A DNA stretch of 64,000 nucleotides, taken from assembly GCA_025024175.1 (NCBI GenBank), contig QCXZ01000041.1, positions 25,911,786 through 25,975,785 of the forward strand. The letters run 5' to 3'. A model generated the notes under the pieces. The model was not told where the DNA came from. It saw only the letters and a list, made by a program, of their open reading frames with translations, and ran no database searches. Below, one piece after another: positions 37,901 to 47,252 of this stretch. The stretch comes from Rhyzopertha dominica. Taxonomy: Eukaryota; Arthropoda; Insecta; Coleoptera; Bostrichidae. The number at the start of each line of letters is the position of its first letter. Within the stretch, counting starts at the first letter, position 1. The translations under genes and the position numbers were made by a program.

Positions 37901-40900
37901 CATTATCCCTTATTCTTCTGTGCACCCTCATACCAATAAAATAGCCGTTTTTCATTCTCTTTTTCACAGACGTTTTAAAATTTCCCTTTTGTTAAATTCC
38001 TTCGAAAAAGAACTTTGTGTAATTCTCCAAATTGCTTATAATAATGGTTTTCCAAATTACTTAATAGAAAAATTGTACTATAAATACCTGACAAAATTTA
38101 AGTTTTCTTTAACACCATCACATGTGATAAGTTATTTGTTACCCCGTTAGGTTTATTGATCAAGTCGCAATTTACTTTCTAAATTATTTGCATCTAATTA
38201 CATAAATTTTCAACTGTGGGCAGTGTACGTTCCCGTTTTGTCCATAATAAAGATAATATTTCAGTTTTAAATCATTCAGGTGTATAGCTTTACATGTAAA
38301 GACTGTAACTCTTTTTAAATGGGACAAACTGCAAGATCCTTTCTTACGAGTATTAGGGGAAATGAGCATCTAAAACAATTTGATAAGTATAAAGATACAG
38401 ACATTGTAACTACAAATTCTTCGTTAGCGAATCATTTAATATCATTTAAACATACTTCCACTTTGGACAATTTAAAAAGTTTACATTTTTGTAATAAATC
38501 ATCAAAATTAAACTATTTAGAAATTTTAGAGTTATACAAAATTTTAAATGACCATTGGATAATACTAAATGATTTTTGCAATTTCAGTTGTCCCATTCTA
38601 AATTTTTTATTTGAACGCCAATTTTTATGTTGCTGGTTTGAAAGTAGTTTTCCATTTTTAGTCCAGATTGCTTGTGTAGATTTTTAGTTTCATTTTATAA
38701 TTTGACAATGCCAATTTTTTCCTCTAATTTGTAATAAACTACTGACGATGGCATATTAGCCGAAAGCGCTTTACCTGAATAAATGTATTTGGTGAAGTTA
38801 TTTAACAAAAATTATACTTAAATTTTTTGCTTAAAAAACATTCAATATGTAATGTGTTAAGGGCAATCATATCAATACAACTCAAATGCAACAATACTGA
38901 ATGGTGTTTTAAGTTTTCATTTGTAACAGCATACTATTTAACTATTGATGATGTTTAATTTACAACAAACTGCAAACATGTTGATACACTGTACTGTGTT
39001 AAATAGCATAAATATAATATCCAACACCTGATACAAAATGTTTTTAACATATTCTTCCATATTTAATTTTATTTTTTGTTAAATCGGACTTTATCCATAA
39101 CTTAAAGTTCCTATAATCTATGGAATATTGGTTTTTACTAGCATGTGTAACTGGGTCCCCTTTACCCCACTGGGGGTAAAAAAGCGGGGTTTTCCGTGAA
39201 ATAACAAGACGAAGATAAGGCGGGCAGATTTTGAAGAGGAACGAATTATGAAACATAAAACCAAGAGCTCTTAGTCGCTAACATTCTAAATTAAATTCTT
39301 TGTTTTATAGCCAGACATTGTAATCGTTGTATTATCAAATTTCTGGATTCATCGCAGAGCAAAATTCGTCTGAAATGCGAAGAAAATAAGACGAGCAACG
39401 AAGAAACTTAATGGATACAATTGAATTTACATATCGTGCACGCTTCGCACGCATCGTTTTGCACGTAAATTACTATTATGTGCATGTCAGCAAATAAGCG
39501 GGGCAAATAGTGTGCTGCCAGTATTGCCAGCGGAACGCGGGAATAAACGGTTCAAAAGCGGTTTGTAATCCTACTCCCCTTCCACTACTGTAGCTTCAAA
39601 TGAGAATTTGAATTAACGAGTAAGATTGCCATCAGATATCGCAGAATTCTGTAAAGAGCTTACATATTCGACAGTACTGTTATATAAATTACATATACCT
39701 TACGATTGATCAGTGCTGACANATTGTATCTAAACTTGTTTTATAGTAGTGCCGTTTTCATGCATCACTCATATTGTTCCTTTTTGTAATGTACCTGCCT
39801 AATATATAGTTCATTAATTTATTCATTTTCGTGCTTTAGGTGACGTCACTAGTTCATATGCAAAATGGAAAAGTGTATGACCCTCTCATTGGTCAGTGGA
39901 TGTCACCACTATGGGAGAACGTTCTTGAGAGGGTGGCCACTCCTACACATCTACATCTTTATCGATTTAATGGAAATGATCCTGTAAATGTGAATATTAA
40001 TCATGAACGACCAACCAATTACCGTAACTGGCTGGAATTTATGGGTTATAACTTAAAGAACCTAGCACCTCAACTTTATCCAGATGAGTTACCTGGAGGC
40101 AGCATGCCACCTTTACTCACGAAGTTACCTGTATTTTGGAATCCAGTAAAGTCGTCTCTTGCTAGCCAGTTAACAATGCAGTCGCCTTCAACAAGTGTGC
40201 AATCAGGATTTCTGGCACATTTATATACAAGAAGAATGACTGATGCTAAGAGACTGTCGTCTCCCATAAAATCAGCTTTGAAGACGGATGTAATGGATTT
40301 AGTTCCTAAGAAGATGGGAGCAGCTTCGGATCCTCCATTTGGTAGAGGAATTCTTGTGTCGCGGACATCACAGGGTCGTGCAATTGTGTCTAGTGTGCCA
40401 GCTGCTAATGCCATATACCGCGATGTTTACACTTCTGTCTTCAATCGTTCCTTCTTTCTTCCCTTTACTTTTGTTGTGCATAGTTCACAGCAGGACGCTT
40501 TTTATTTTGTTAAAGAAGAAACTTGGAAAATTAACGATGACAAGGCTCAACTGAAAAGGTTACAAGGACAAGTAAATGCAACCTTCCATGAGATAGCCAA
40601 AGAGAATGGAAGTGGGAATAACTACTTTGATGTAAAGATACACGGAGTCAATGCTGTTATAAATCTAAGGTATGGTACTAGTGTGGAAAAAGAGAAACAA
40701 AGGCTTTTGCATCACGCGAAACTGTCGGCGGTTCGGAAAGCATGGCATAAGGAAAAGGAATTGCTAAAGAGTGGGTTCACTGGAAGTAATGAATGGAGCA
40801 CAACTGAGGCTGACGAAATTGTAAAAGTAGGTTATGCTTCCGGCTATGAAGGAGAATACATTCATGATGTACTACTCTATCCTGAGCTAGCAGAAGATCC

Positions 40901-41012
40901 ATACAACATAAGGTTTACTAAAAAGCAGTCGGAGAGCACAAGAAAACGAAGGAGGAAACGTGAAAGTAGTAGGTGTCACTTCTGGTGGATAACTTGGAAT
41001 AACTCATGCTAG
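22753..41012 (+). CDS. Ten-m: Teneurin (Ten-m/odz family), 3' part of gene, 14 exons
   Basis: Type II transmembrane adhesion receptor of neurons and muscle; only the extracellular C-terminal half is in the window. Exons: 22753-22920, 23310-23647, 23896-24400, 24453-24594, 24644-24895, 24975-25895, 26473-26662, 26817-27605, 29113-29620, 35802-35969, 36081-36281, 36340-36493, 36592-36768, 39840-41012. All have AG/GT borders, and phases agree throughout: 5686 coding bases, the first completing a split codon, then 1894 codons and TAG. Domains in order: TTR-like end and FN-plug, NHL propeller (about residues 300-700), YD shell (about 780-1500), RHS-core-like segment, Tox-GHH/TCAP-like C-terminus. 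Insects usually have two paralogues, Ten-m and Ten-a; I did not separate them, so the symbol is tentative. Five N bases fall in exon 8. Upstream exons (cytoplasmic, TM, EGF) lie outside. Confidence 0.93.
22921..23309 (+). other. Teneurin intron 1
   Basis: 389-bp spacer with no recognisable element. Confidence 0.7.
23310..23647 (+). CDS. Teneurin exon 2 (FN-plug)
   Basis: ATTCCAG before, GTAAGC after. It contains [20 protein letters not shown], matching the teneurin FN-plug start (ETQV..E.T.IPGSDL), and [13 protein letters not shown]. Ends one base into a Gly codon. Confidence 0.9.
23896..24400 (+). CDS. Teneurin exon 3 (FN-plug to first NHL repeat)
   Basis: ATTGTAG before, GTATAG after. It includes [15 protein letters not shown], a Cys pair (ECPGQC) and the first NHL blade, [20 protein letters not shown]. 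The donor GTATAG is weak but phase and homology both support it. Confidence 0.88.
24453..24594 (+). CDS. Teneurin exon 4 (NHL)
   Basis: TTTTCAG before, GTATGT after. Encodes [20 protein letters not shown], an NHL blade equivalent to the YYLATDP..GDLYVSDT segment of other teneurins. Confidence 0.88.
24644..24895 (+). CDS. Teneurin exon 5 (NHL)
   Basis: 84 codons, phase 0 at both ends. Contains [20 protein letters not shown] and [20 protein letters not shown], another propeller blade. GTAAAG donor. Confidence 0.9.
24975..25895 (+). CDS. Teneurin exon 6 (NHL end and first YD segment)
   Basis: 307 codons, phase 0. Blades [17 protein letters not shown] and [20 protein letters not shown]; a Cys cluster NCGCNAS and CICG between them as in family members; then [15 protein letters not shown], which begins the YD shell. 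GTAAGT donor. Confidence 0.92.
25896..26472 (+). other. Teneurin intron 6
   Basis: 577 bp, AT-rich; no element recognised. Confidence 0.7.
26473..26662 (+). CDS. Teneurin exon 7 (YD shell)
   Basis: GCTATAG acceptor, GTAAGT donor. Contains [20 protein letters not shown], a canonical YD repeat. Ends one base into a Gly codon. Confidence 0.88.
26817..27605 (+). CDS. Teneurin exon 8 (YD shell)
   Basis: TTAACAG acceptor, GTACGC donor (weak but in phase). Several YD-type repeats, including [26 protein letters not shown] and [14 protein letters not shown]. Five N bases between 27473 and 27590 leave unknown residues and probably reflect polishing gaps. Confidence 0.9.
27606..29112 (+). other. Teneurin intron 8
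   Basis: 1.5 kb, AT-rich; no recognised repeat or open frame of interest. Confidence 0.65.
29113..29620 (+). CDS. Teneurin exon 9 (YD shell)
   Basis: TTTCAAG acceptor, GTAAGT donor. Includes [40 protein letters not shown] and [11 protein letters not shown]. Ends two bases into a codon that is finished 6.2 kb downstream. Confidence 0.9.
29825..30363. repeat. 118-bp tandem repeat array, 4.6 copies
   Basis: The landmark AAGATGGC (AAGATGAC in the last copy) recurs at 29825, 29943, 30061, 30179 and 30297, exactly 118 bp apart. Each unit also has AAAATGGCGGATAA and ATGGGTATCAAATGAAAG. The last copy is cut at about 30363, where a helicase-coding remnant starts. Copies 2 and 3 are nearly identical; the outer copies are more diverged. 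Confidence 0.9.
30364..30873 (+). pseudogene. PIF1-type helicase C-terminal fragment (Helitron-like)
   Basis: From 30364 the frame encodes the last third of a PIF1-family helicase: [43 protein letters not shown] and [12 protein letters not shown], the terminal helicase motifs. An in-frame TAG at 30771-30773 interrupts it, after which the normal tail continues to TAA at about 30872 ([19 protein letters not shown]). The first two thirds and any Rep domain are missing. Such helicases occur in Helitrons and in some insect repeats; no CTRR end was identified. It lies in sense orientation in the teneurin intron. Confidence 0.8.
30885..31300. repeat. 168-bp inverted repeat with 80-bp loop
   Basis: Arms 30885-31052 and 31133-31300 are reverse complements with about two mismatches. 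The arms include ATAGACTAGACTAAAATAAA and GTGGGGCACGTC. The left arm starts a few bases after the helicase tail, so the arm may be the 3' end of that element, duplicated and inverted. Confidence 0.9.
31301..32839. other. Intronic AT-rich sequence with a CT microsatellite
   Basis: Part of teneurin intron 9. A (TC)n run of about 26 bp starts near 31617. Nothing else is recognised. Confidence 0.6.
32840..35667. mobile_element. 2.8-kb non-autonomous element with very long TIRs
   Basis: The ends TATACAGGGTGGTCACGATG (32840) and, inverted, TATACAAGGTGGTCGCGATG (35667) start inverted arms that align to about 33600 and 34990 (roughly 700 bp each, diverged). Shared stretches include the GCTTGTAGC...CCATGGATAGATTTC and TAAATAACTGGATGTC regions. 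The centre (33620-34980) carries further inverted matches near 33750 and 34900 and no transposase. A TATA-type duplication at the borders is possible. Superfamily unknown. Confidence 0.75.
35802..35969 (+). CDS. Teneurin exon 10 (YD shell)
   Basis: GTTTCAG acceptor, GTAAGA donor. Encodes [16 protein letters not shown] and [16 protein letters not shown]. The open frame continues upstream of the acceptor, but that part is not conserved. Confidence 0.88.
36081..36281 (+). CDS. Teneurin exon 11 (YD shell)
   Basis: ATTGTAG acceptor, GTATGT donor. Encodes [20 protein letters not shown] and [13 protein letters not shown] then YYYDHQDR, matching the YDLRDRITRLGD..Y pattern. Confidence 0.88.
36340..36493 (+). 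CDS. Teneurin exon 12 (YD shell)
   Basis: TTTACAG acceptor, GTGAGT donor. Encodes [20 protein letters not shown] and [13 protein letters not shown]. Confidence 0.88.
36592..36768 (+). CDS. Teneurin exon 13 (end of YD shell)
   Basis: 59 codons, phase 0. Encodes [20 protein letters not shown] and [20 protein letters not shown]. The same segment in RHS/YD proteins leads into the core motif. GTAGGG donor. Confidence 0.88.
37290..38790 (+). mobile_element. Penelope-like retroelement remnant, interrupted
   Basis: A plus-strand RT of the Penelope type. The frame around 37340 gives FNNKYFVQV, then [20 protein letters not shown] (from about 37370) and [13 protein letters not shown] (about 37470), which has the catalytic YVDD. 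After a 202-bp insertion, the RT thumb resumes with [17 protein letters not shown] and [20 protein letters not shown] (37800-37960), both typical of this family. The frame is then lost; later pieces reach 38687. A CTGACGATGGC...GCCGAAAGCG tail motif lies at about 38741. The N-terminal half is missing. Confidence 0.8.
37575..37776. mobile_element. 202-bp foldback insertion in the Penelope-like RT
   Basis: Flanked by an exact 12-bp direct repeat CTATAAATTTTA (37563-37574 and 37777-37788), which is the duplicated target. Inside, arms of about 75 bp (TTTATTTTTGGCAAAGCCAA and its complement) face each other across a 14-base loop CCGAAGAAGGCCGC. Related copies lie at 58031-58275 and, inverted, 62082-62270. 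Confidence 0.85.
39840..41012 (+). CDS. Teneurin terminal exon (RHS core, Tox-GHH-like, TCAP-like)
   Basis: GCTTTAG acceptor; 390 codons to TAG. It begins with an RHS-core-like [14 protein letters not shown], then a linker, then the C-terminal Tox-GHH-related region ([20 protein letters not shown]) whose nuclease residues are normally lost in animals. The TCAP-like region [20 protein letters not shown] follows. The protein ends with a very basic run (KRRRKR) and a Cys/Trp-containing tail of about 15 residues that extends past the usual vertebrate end. Confidence 0.92.
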   Translation: MTSLVHMQNGKVYDPLIGQWMSPLWENVLERVATPTHLHLYRFNGNDPVNVNINHERPTNYRNWLEFMGYNLKNLAPQLYPDELPGGSMPPLLTKLPVFWNPVKSSLASQLTMQSPSTSVQSGFLAHLYTRRMTDAKRLSSPIKSALKTDVMDLVPKKMGAASDPPFGRGILVSRTSQGRAIVSSVPAANAIYRDVYTSVFNRSFFLPFTFVVHSSQQDAFYFVKEETWKINDDKAQLKRLQGQVNATFHEIAKENGSGNNYFDVKIHGVNAVINLRYGTSVEKEKQRLLHHAKLSAVRKAWHKEKELLKSGFTGSNEWSTTEADEIVKVGYASGYEGEYIHDVLLYPELAEDPYNIRFTKKQSESTRKRRRKRESSRCHFWWITWNNSC

Positions 41013-42900
41013 TGTATTTAAAACTAGGGTGAAATGATATTCAATTAAATACGTGTGATGTACCAAGAATTAAGCTTACCTTTTAAAATGTGAGACATTT
41101 TGTACCAATACCAAAGTCTATTTGTGTATGTATTTCAAAGATGCCAAAATATGTATATTATTTATTTACTATACAGTTACCCATATGTATGTGATCTTGT
41201 TTGTTGGGTGCGAATCGCTCAGCAAATATAGGCCAGTACAGTGAGAGTTGAAAAACTTTATGATGAATAAAAATTTTTCTGACAGTATATATGATCGAAT
41301 AATCTATATTCACTCCATCTTGTGTAGCAATAAACCATCAATAAAGTTTAACAACAAAGTGGTGCGAAGCTTTTACCCTGTCATTCAAATAAGTGTTGAA
41401 CACTTAAATTATTTAAACAGCAAACCACTGTCCTTAAATGCTCTACACATCAGCTTGTGCTAGGCCAATTTTGAACACAGGGTAGAAGCTCAATTCAACT
41501 TTATTGCTACAGAGGTCTGAGTTATTGAAACTACTGTAAGTGGTATAGTTTCAACAGCTCAAAATTTATTAATAAGAATTCCATATAAATTGTTAAAGTC
41601 TAACTAAATTTCTTACAATTTTTGATACTAAGGTTAGGGTAATAGCCTAAAAATTCCAAAATACTCTGCATTCTTATTTGGTTTGTATACAGTTTCTTAG
41701 TAATAACAACGGTTATGGAACCAAAAATTTATTTTCAAGTACACCACATATTAAATTATATCAAAATACGTTAACAAGATATTTCCTGAGTTTTTCAAAG
41801 TCTTATTATACTGACCTAACAGTTCTTTTGATTCCCGACTGAATACTTAGCATGGTGTGTTCATGCTAGATATTTAATGTAAATATTTAGGCATAAAACA
41901 TCTTGGCAAGAATGGGAGGAGACAACGATTAATAAGTATTTCTAGATCTTTGAATGACTGTATGTTTGCGTGTATGGATGTTATGAGTCTCAGAAAGATC
42001 AGAATGACGATGAAGGTAATTTAATAGCATCAAAAACAATTTGTAAATATAGTCCAGTTATTAACTTTTTAACAATTTTAATTGAGAAAGAAACGAATTT
42101 ATTCTAGATAGGTGAATAAATAAAAATGAATCACTAACAGCGTAATTACATGTTGTGTTGCTTTTCCTAAAATAACCATAAACTATCATTGTGACTGATC
42201 TGTGTTATAATAGTACTATGCATAATATTTAACCGCCAGTGTACTTTGCAGAAATTCGCCGTACCACGTCCTATGTCTTCAAACTTTTTGTATAAATTTG
42301 TGAACAAAGCATGGTAATGGGGAGTCATACATTTGTTGAGAATTATCGAGTCGCACGCTGTGACCATGGTCACTCAATTTTTATATTAATTCTTTTAGTA
42401 AAATGATATTCTATTTTTATAGCCAAATCAACTATCCATTCAAAGACTGTCGATTCATGAATATGCAGTTTGTAGTTGTAAAATCCACTATGAAACGACA
42501 TTGGATTGACAGTTGCCGCAAGGTTTTGACAAAACTTATTTATGAAAGTTTTCATAGGTACCCCTCTGCCTTCCCTCAGCCTGCCAGTGTAGTATGTTTG
42601 TGTGCTCTTGTTATATATATATCTATAAATATATGTATTAACACCGGGTGTAATGGTTTAATGTTGGCTATTCTATGTTGTCCATGGCAAAGTTGTACAT
42701 GACTGGTTATTCACATTAACTGTTCACAATTTGCTGATACTTATATAACCCTTTAAAAATAGATTGACTTTTTTTTACCATGCGGTTAAAGAGTATTATT
42801 TCCATTTTGAGTCCGAATAATTACTGTAAATGTTTTTGAAATAAAGACGTTGTTTTTTTAAGTGTAATTTTTATTTACCTAGTTGACTTTATTGCACACC
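41013..42900 (+). other. Probable teneurin 3' UTR and downstream sequence
   Basis: Follows the teneurin stop. Poly(A) signals AATAAA occur at 41266-41271, 41329-41334, 41340-41345 and 42840-42845. No other gene is recognised. Which site is used cannot be told from sequence. Confidence 0.45.
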
Positions 42901-44330
42901 AAAAAAAATAGGAACCCGTTTGGAATAACATGTACATGCTACTAGACTGCAACAATAAGATATTCCATTCCTCTTGCATATGGTGAGAGATTGAGAAGAT
43001 GGAATTTTTAGGTAATAGAAAGGGCTGCAACATCATGTATTAACCCTTTAGTGACCACTGGAATGTGACAACAAATTACTACTGTCACTAAGTAGTATGG
43101 GCGCACGTTATAAAAACATTGCGTATATATAGGGTATCACCAATTCTAGTCTAGATTTGTTCCGGGAACAGAAAAGCCAAAATGATACTTTTCAACTTTT
43201 CCCTATGGTGCAAGCGAGATCCCCTACCCTACCCCCTGTAGCAGATATTGCTGGATTTCAATTTCGGCAAGTCTCTAGAATAAGAGAAGAGCTGCTGTCT
43301 GAGTTTGTTTACAACTTTAGGACCTCCCTATTTATTGTTTTCTTGTCTTTTGCGATTTCTGACCATTGTTTTTTCTTCAGTTATGTTTAATTTTGCTATG
43401 ATTCTCCCGATCGTTGTTGGTTTTTTACTCTTTTCTGTTGTTGTCGATATGATTTCTTCTGCTTCTCTGATTAGTATTTTGGTTGTGGTTCTTGAATAGT
43501 TTCTTCCAAAGTCCCTCTGTGCATAGGTTTCGTCTGTGATTTGTAGTTTTTTCTTATTTGTCTTACAAGGTGTTCGTGTTGCGATTGGTAATGTTCTCAC
43601 CGTATATTTGGTAGTTTCGGTCTCGCTGGATTTTTTCCACGATTATGTGATTTTTTTTATATACACTTGCCTAGATACACTGAACTACTTCACTGTAACG
43701 ATAATCACAATAACAATGTAAACACAAGAACGTAACACTAGAACAGCTTTTGAACTTAAAATCTTAGAATTTAAAATAATTATTTGATTCCTGTTTATGT
43801 TGCTGCTTCTTGATGGTAAGTCGATACTTTGAGTGATTTCGTATGTGTTTATCCATTCGCTTGTTGGATCTCTAGATGGGTTGATATGACTCCACCGGAA
43901 ATTTTCTCGTCTTGTGTATTAGTTTACTTTATTTTCTATGCATTGGAGTTTCTTTAGGGCTATCCCAATTTTTTGTGGCTGGACTTCTTTCCATGTTTTC
44001 CTGGTTTCTGTACAGTGATTTCTTACTTACTGCTTCTTTTTGTTCTTGTCACTGTGATTTCTTCTTCCAGCTTTTCTTCTTATTTTTCTTGGGTGGCTTT
44101 TGTGTTCTTGTTGGATAGTGTTGTCCCCGTACATTTGGCAAGTCAGTGTTCTTCGAAGGCTGTTGCCGTCTCCCGAGATTTTCTGTACCACAATTGGGTA
44201 TTATCACTGTTTTTGTAAATTACGTATAATGAATCTTGAAGTGCATATATATCGTACGCCATGTTAGAAAAAACAAAATAAATATTTGTAGATAGAGAAT
44301 TTCAGGTCTGAAATTCGAATCTTATTAGTC
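42901..44330. other. Intergenic, unassigned repeat-like sequence
   Basis: Contains a 75-bp segment (43673-43747) that recurs, diverged, at 45289-45357 (shared core AACACAAGAACSTAACACTA). A 90-codon Lys/Arg/Thr-rich minus frame (43328-43600) has no recognised domain. Confidence 0.35.
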
Positions 44331-45108
44331 ACCGCCAAAACGCTTCTATCCATGGTTATTCAACTTGTGACGTCAAGTGTCATGTAAACATTATCGAGGA
44401 GCGTGCTGTTTAATGGTGTAGTATCAGTCTTGTATTGAAGAAGCTTTTGTGTGGTTATTGAAAGGACGGTGTAAGAGGTCGCACCAAAAAACGATATGTG
44501 CAGTTTTACAAGCAATTATTATGTACGGAAAACAAAACAAATGTTGTTTTGTACATGGTTATAAAAGTACTTCAGTCAGTACAGCTAACAAATTTTTTGT
44601 AACCGTTCCTTAAGATTATCAAGGTATGAAAAAGATGTTTAAGGCCCCTAGACGTGGTATGCCGAAATCGCAAAGTTTGTTTTGTGTTGTGAAGATCATC
44701 TTAATTCTTACTGTAAATTTTATTATTCTTTTTGGGGTTATAAGTGTTTACCATTTAGTTTCCATTTTGTTATAGCTTGAAGAGGATATGAAAAATTATA
44801 TGCGTTTTAAGTTGATAAAGGGAAAAAACGACGTTGTTCCCCATATATTCGACTGTTAGCCAGACCGGAAACCGCTCGTCGCTGTACACAAATTCCATAA
44901 CAATGAACATGCCTTCAGAAGTCATAACTTATAAGTATTTCGCATTTTCTTGGCGTATTTTAATTCGCTTGTCACAAAAGGAACGCAAACAACAAACTGA
45001 TAAATTGACGAGCTGAGTCTGACGCGTGACGCGCTGACCCCAGATGTAAACAAGCGGCCATTTACAAGACACCTGACGTCACGGCCAATATGTTCGCGTT
45101 TTGGCGGT
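44331..45108 (+). mobile_element. THAP-domain DNA transposon relic with TIRs
   Basis: The ends are ACCGCCAAAACGC at 44331 and its complement GCGTTTTGGCGGT ending at 45108. Each is followed inward by a matched GTGACGTCARGTGTCWTGTAAA segment in inverse orientation. The interior holds a broken THAP zinc-finger coding region. Length is about 778 bp, so any transposase domain has been deleted. A P-element-like affiliation is suggested by the THAP domain only. Confidence 0.65.
44521..44890 (+). pseudogene. THAP-type zinc finger remnant
   Basis: ATG at 44521 starts MYGKQNKCCFVHGYKST (first Cys pair), then ANKFFVTVP. After frameshifts comes LCCEDHLN (about 44680), the second Cys and His of the C2CH signature. 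After a sequence ending in GTTATAG (a likely former intron border at about 44776) comes LEEDMKNYMRFKLIKG, then VVPHIFDC and a stop. Stops, frameshifts and a probable ancestral intron show that it is dead. Confidence 0.65.
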
Positions 45109-45112
45109 CCCT

Positions 45113-47252
45113 TTAAATATTCACATTTTTAATATTAAAAACACACCTTACGATCAATTTTTTCGAATTTATAAGCTGCCACAGCTGTTTTGTGGATTAG
45201 ATACTACCTATTAATATGCAATTTAATAAAATATAAATACATGGCAAATACCCAATTGTGTGATACTTTGTATGCACTTTTTTTTTAGACGCACCGAACT
45301 ACATCACTGTTACAACACCAACAATATCGACAACACAAGAACCTAACACTAGAACACATTATGAAGAGATCTAAGAGTTAATAGCAATTGTTCGATATGT
45401 CGGCGATCGTGAGCTAACCACAAGCTGTATTAATATTTGGGCTTATATACGTTGCCAGCATATTCCCTTTTCCTTATGCATCTATCTTATTGTTTTCTTT
45501 CGTTGATTCGTTGTTACTGTAAGAGATTTTTTTGTTTGTTTTTTCTGAAAGAACACCTGAAAAGACGAAAGTAGTTTTTCATTATTTTGCTGGTTAGTTG
45601 TTCGTTCTACTTGTTCCTACTACTGTATGTATTTGTTTATTTAAGCTTCCTTAATGCTATTTGAGTTTTCTTGATATAGTTATCGCGCTTGAAACAAGTC
45701 GATACAATTAAATTTTGACCTATTTTTGAACATGCCCATTTCTCTGCGCGTTGCCCTCTTAAACATAAACAACTTATTGCTATCTCCGGTCGAGGCTCTT
45801 TCCCAGAATCGGAGCCTTTTTGCCGACTTTATACCTGTTAAGGGTGTGTTATTTGCCATCCGACACCGTAAGAGACAAAATTTTGTAGGATACTGCTACA
45901 TTTATTCTAAATAAAAAAAAGATATATCTGATATTGAATTTGGGAAGTTGGTAATGGTTTATGAGACAAATTATGTGCCTGTTATTTACAATTATACTAA
46001 GACTTAGCTGCTTATCAAAACACCGGCTAATGTTGGCGTGATCGGCGTTGAATCCCTCTCCTTTCTTGCTGGCCAGTCCAATCACCATTCACTTTTAATT
46101 TAATGTGTGCCTATTGTAGTCTTTTTTTAATCACAAATTAAAGCAAACACACAGATCTTAGGTAGTCACTTCATAGCGCTCAAAAACACGTCCTCTCGGT
46201 CGAATGCCACCACTCGAGTCCAAATCCTTACATACACGTTTTTATTAAATTACTTTTCCGCTCAGTTCGGTACAAATTTTGCAATCGATTTTAAACTAAC
46301 TTCCTGATGAGCTAGAGACTTAAAACTTTAAACATAGCTTGGAACTGGATAACAATGCAATATTGACTCCCTTTTTGTCTGTCTGATACCTATTTTTATA
46401 GTCCTAATAATTAATACACCTCCTTACTCATATACTGGACAAAATTATGAACATAAAAATGCATGTCTATGCTATGCTGTCTGCACCGCAACCAACTACA
46501 GATGTCATTACAGCTCATCAGTGTCTAGGATGAAAGTTTAGCCTCAAGTCATAAATCTAAAGCGTATGGTCTGGTATGGTCATTGGTTCAAATCGATTGA
46601 AAGTCACTGTCATTTTTATCAGTGGCTTATTATTTAGCGAGCTACATGATGTGTGTTGCGGGTGGCACATGTAATTTGTAAGGAGCAAACTCTGGATATT
46701 GTACAATCTCGGACTTTGAAAATATGAAACGATATGGGAGAGGATATTCTCTGGGTTTGGAGCGAAGCTGTTGAAACTAGCTAATGTTTTTCACCACGAG
46801 ATGGTGCTGATAAGGCGGAGCAATATTTGTTCGCCTGTGATGGACATGCTACCGGGTATCTGGGTAAGCAAATATACATACATTATACATTTCAGATGAA
46901 CAGTTCGCGGAGGGCATAAAAGCATGGGTATCGCAATAAGGACAGATCCGATAAACAACATTTCATAAATGGTTTGTAGTATGCCATAAGCTTTTTAAAT
47001 ATTCACTGGAGTATTTATTATGTACAGTATATTCTCATTTTTTAGCTCAGTTTTTATTGTTAGATAAAAGGTAGTAGCTACAATTAACTAGCATATCTAG
47101 GCAATATTGATACTACTTATCAAGACTTATTTCTTTACATGCATCTTCATAGGTATTTGAATTTAGTTCAATGTGTCTGAAGTATATTATTGTGTTAAAT
47201 TGTATTAGGATCATTTGTAAAATATCTAAAGCATGCAAGCTCACACAAAGAT
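45113..47252. other. Intergenic, no recognised gene
   Basis: AT-rich with short random frames; contains the second copy of the 75-bp repeat at 45289-45357. Confidence 0.45.

Larger units (their letters stand above)
36769..39839 (+). other. Teneurin intron 13
   Basis: 3.07-kb intron carrying the Penelope-like element described separately. The rest (38800-39839) is AT-rich and unassigned, with one N at 39722. Confidence 0.7.

Noticed and set aside
38741..38775. Hammerhead ribozyme in the Penelope-like tail (CTGACGA...GCCGAAAGC)
   Set aside because: CTGANGA and GAAA boxes are present, but the bases beside them do not form a proper stem II closing pair or stem III. Kept only as a tail motif; a covariance-model search would decide.
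40560..41012. Active Tox-GHH nuclease toxin at the teneurin end
   Set aside because: The region is homologous by position, but animal teneurins have lost the nuclease residues and no GHH signature is seen here.
43328..43600. Lys/Arg/Thr-rich 90-codon frame as a protein
   Set aside because: Composition-driven (pyrimidine-rich plus strand), with no domain or splice context.
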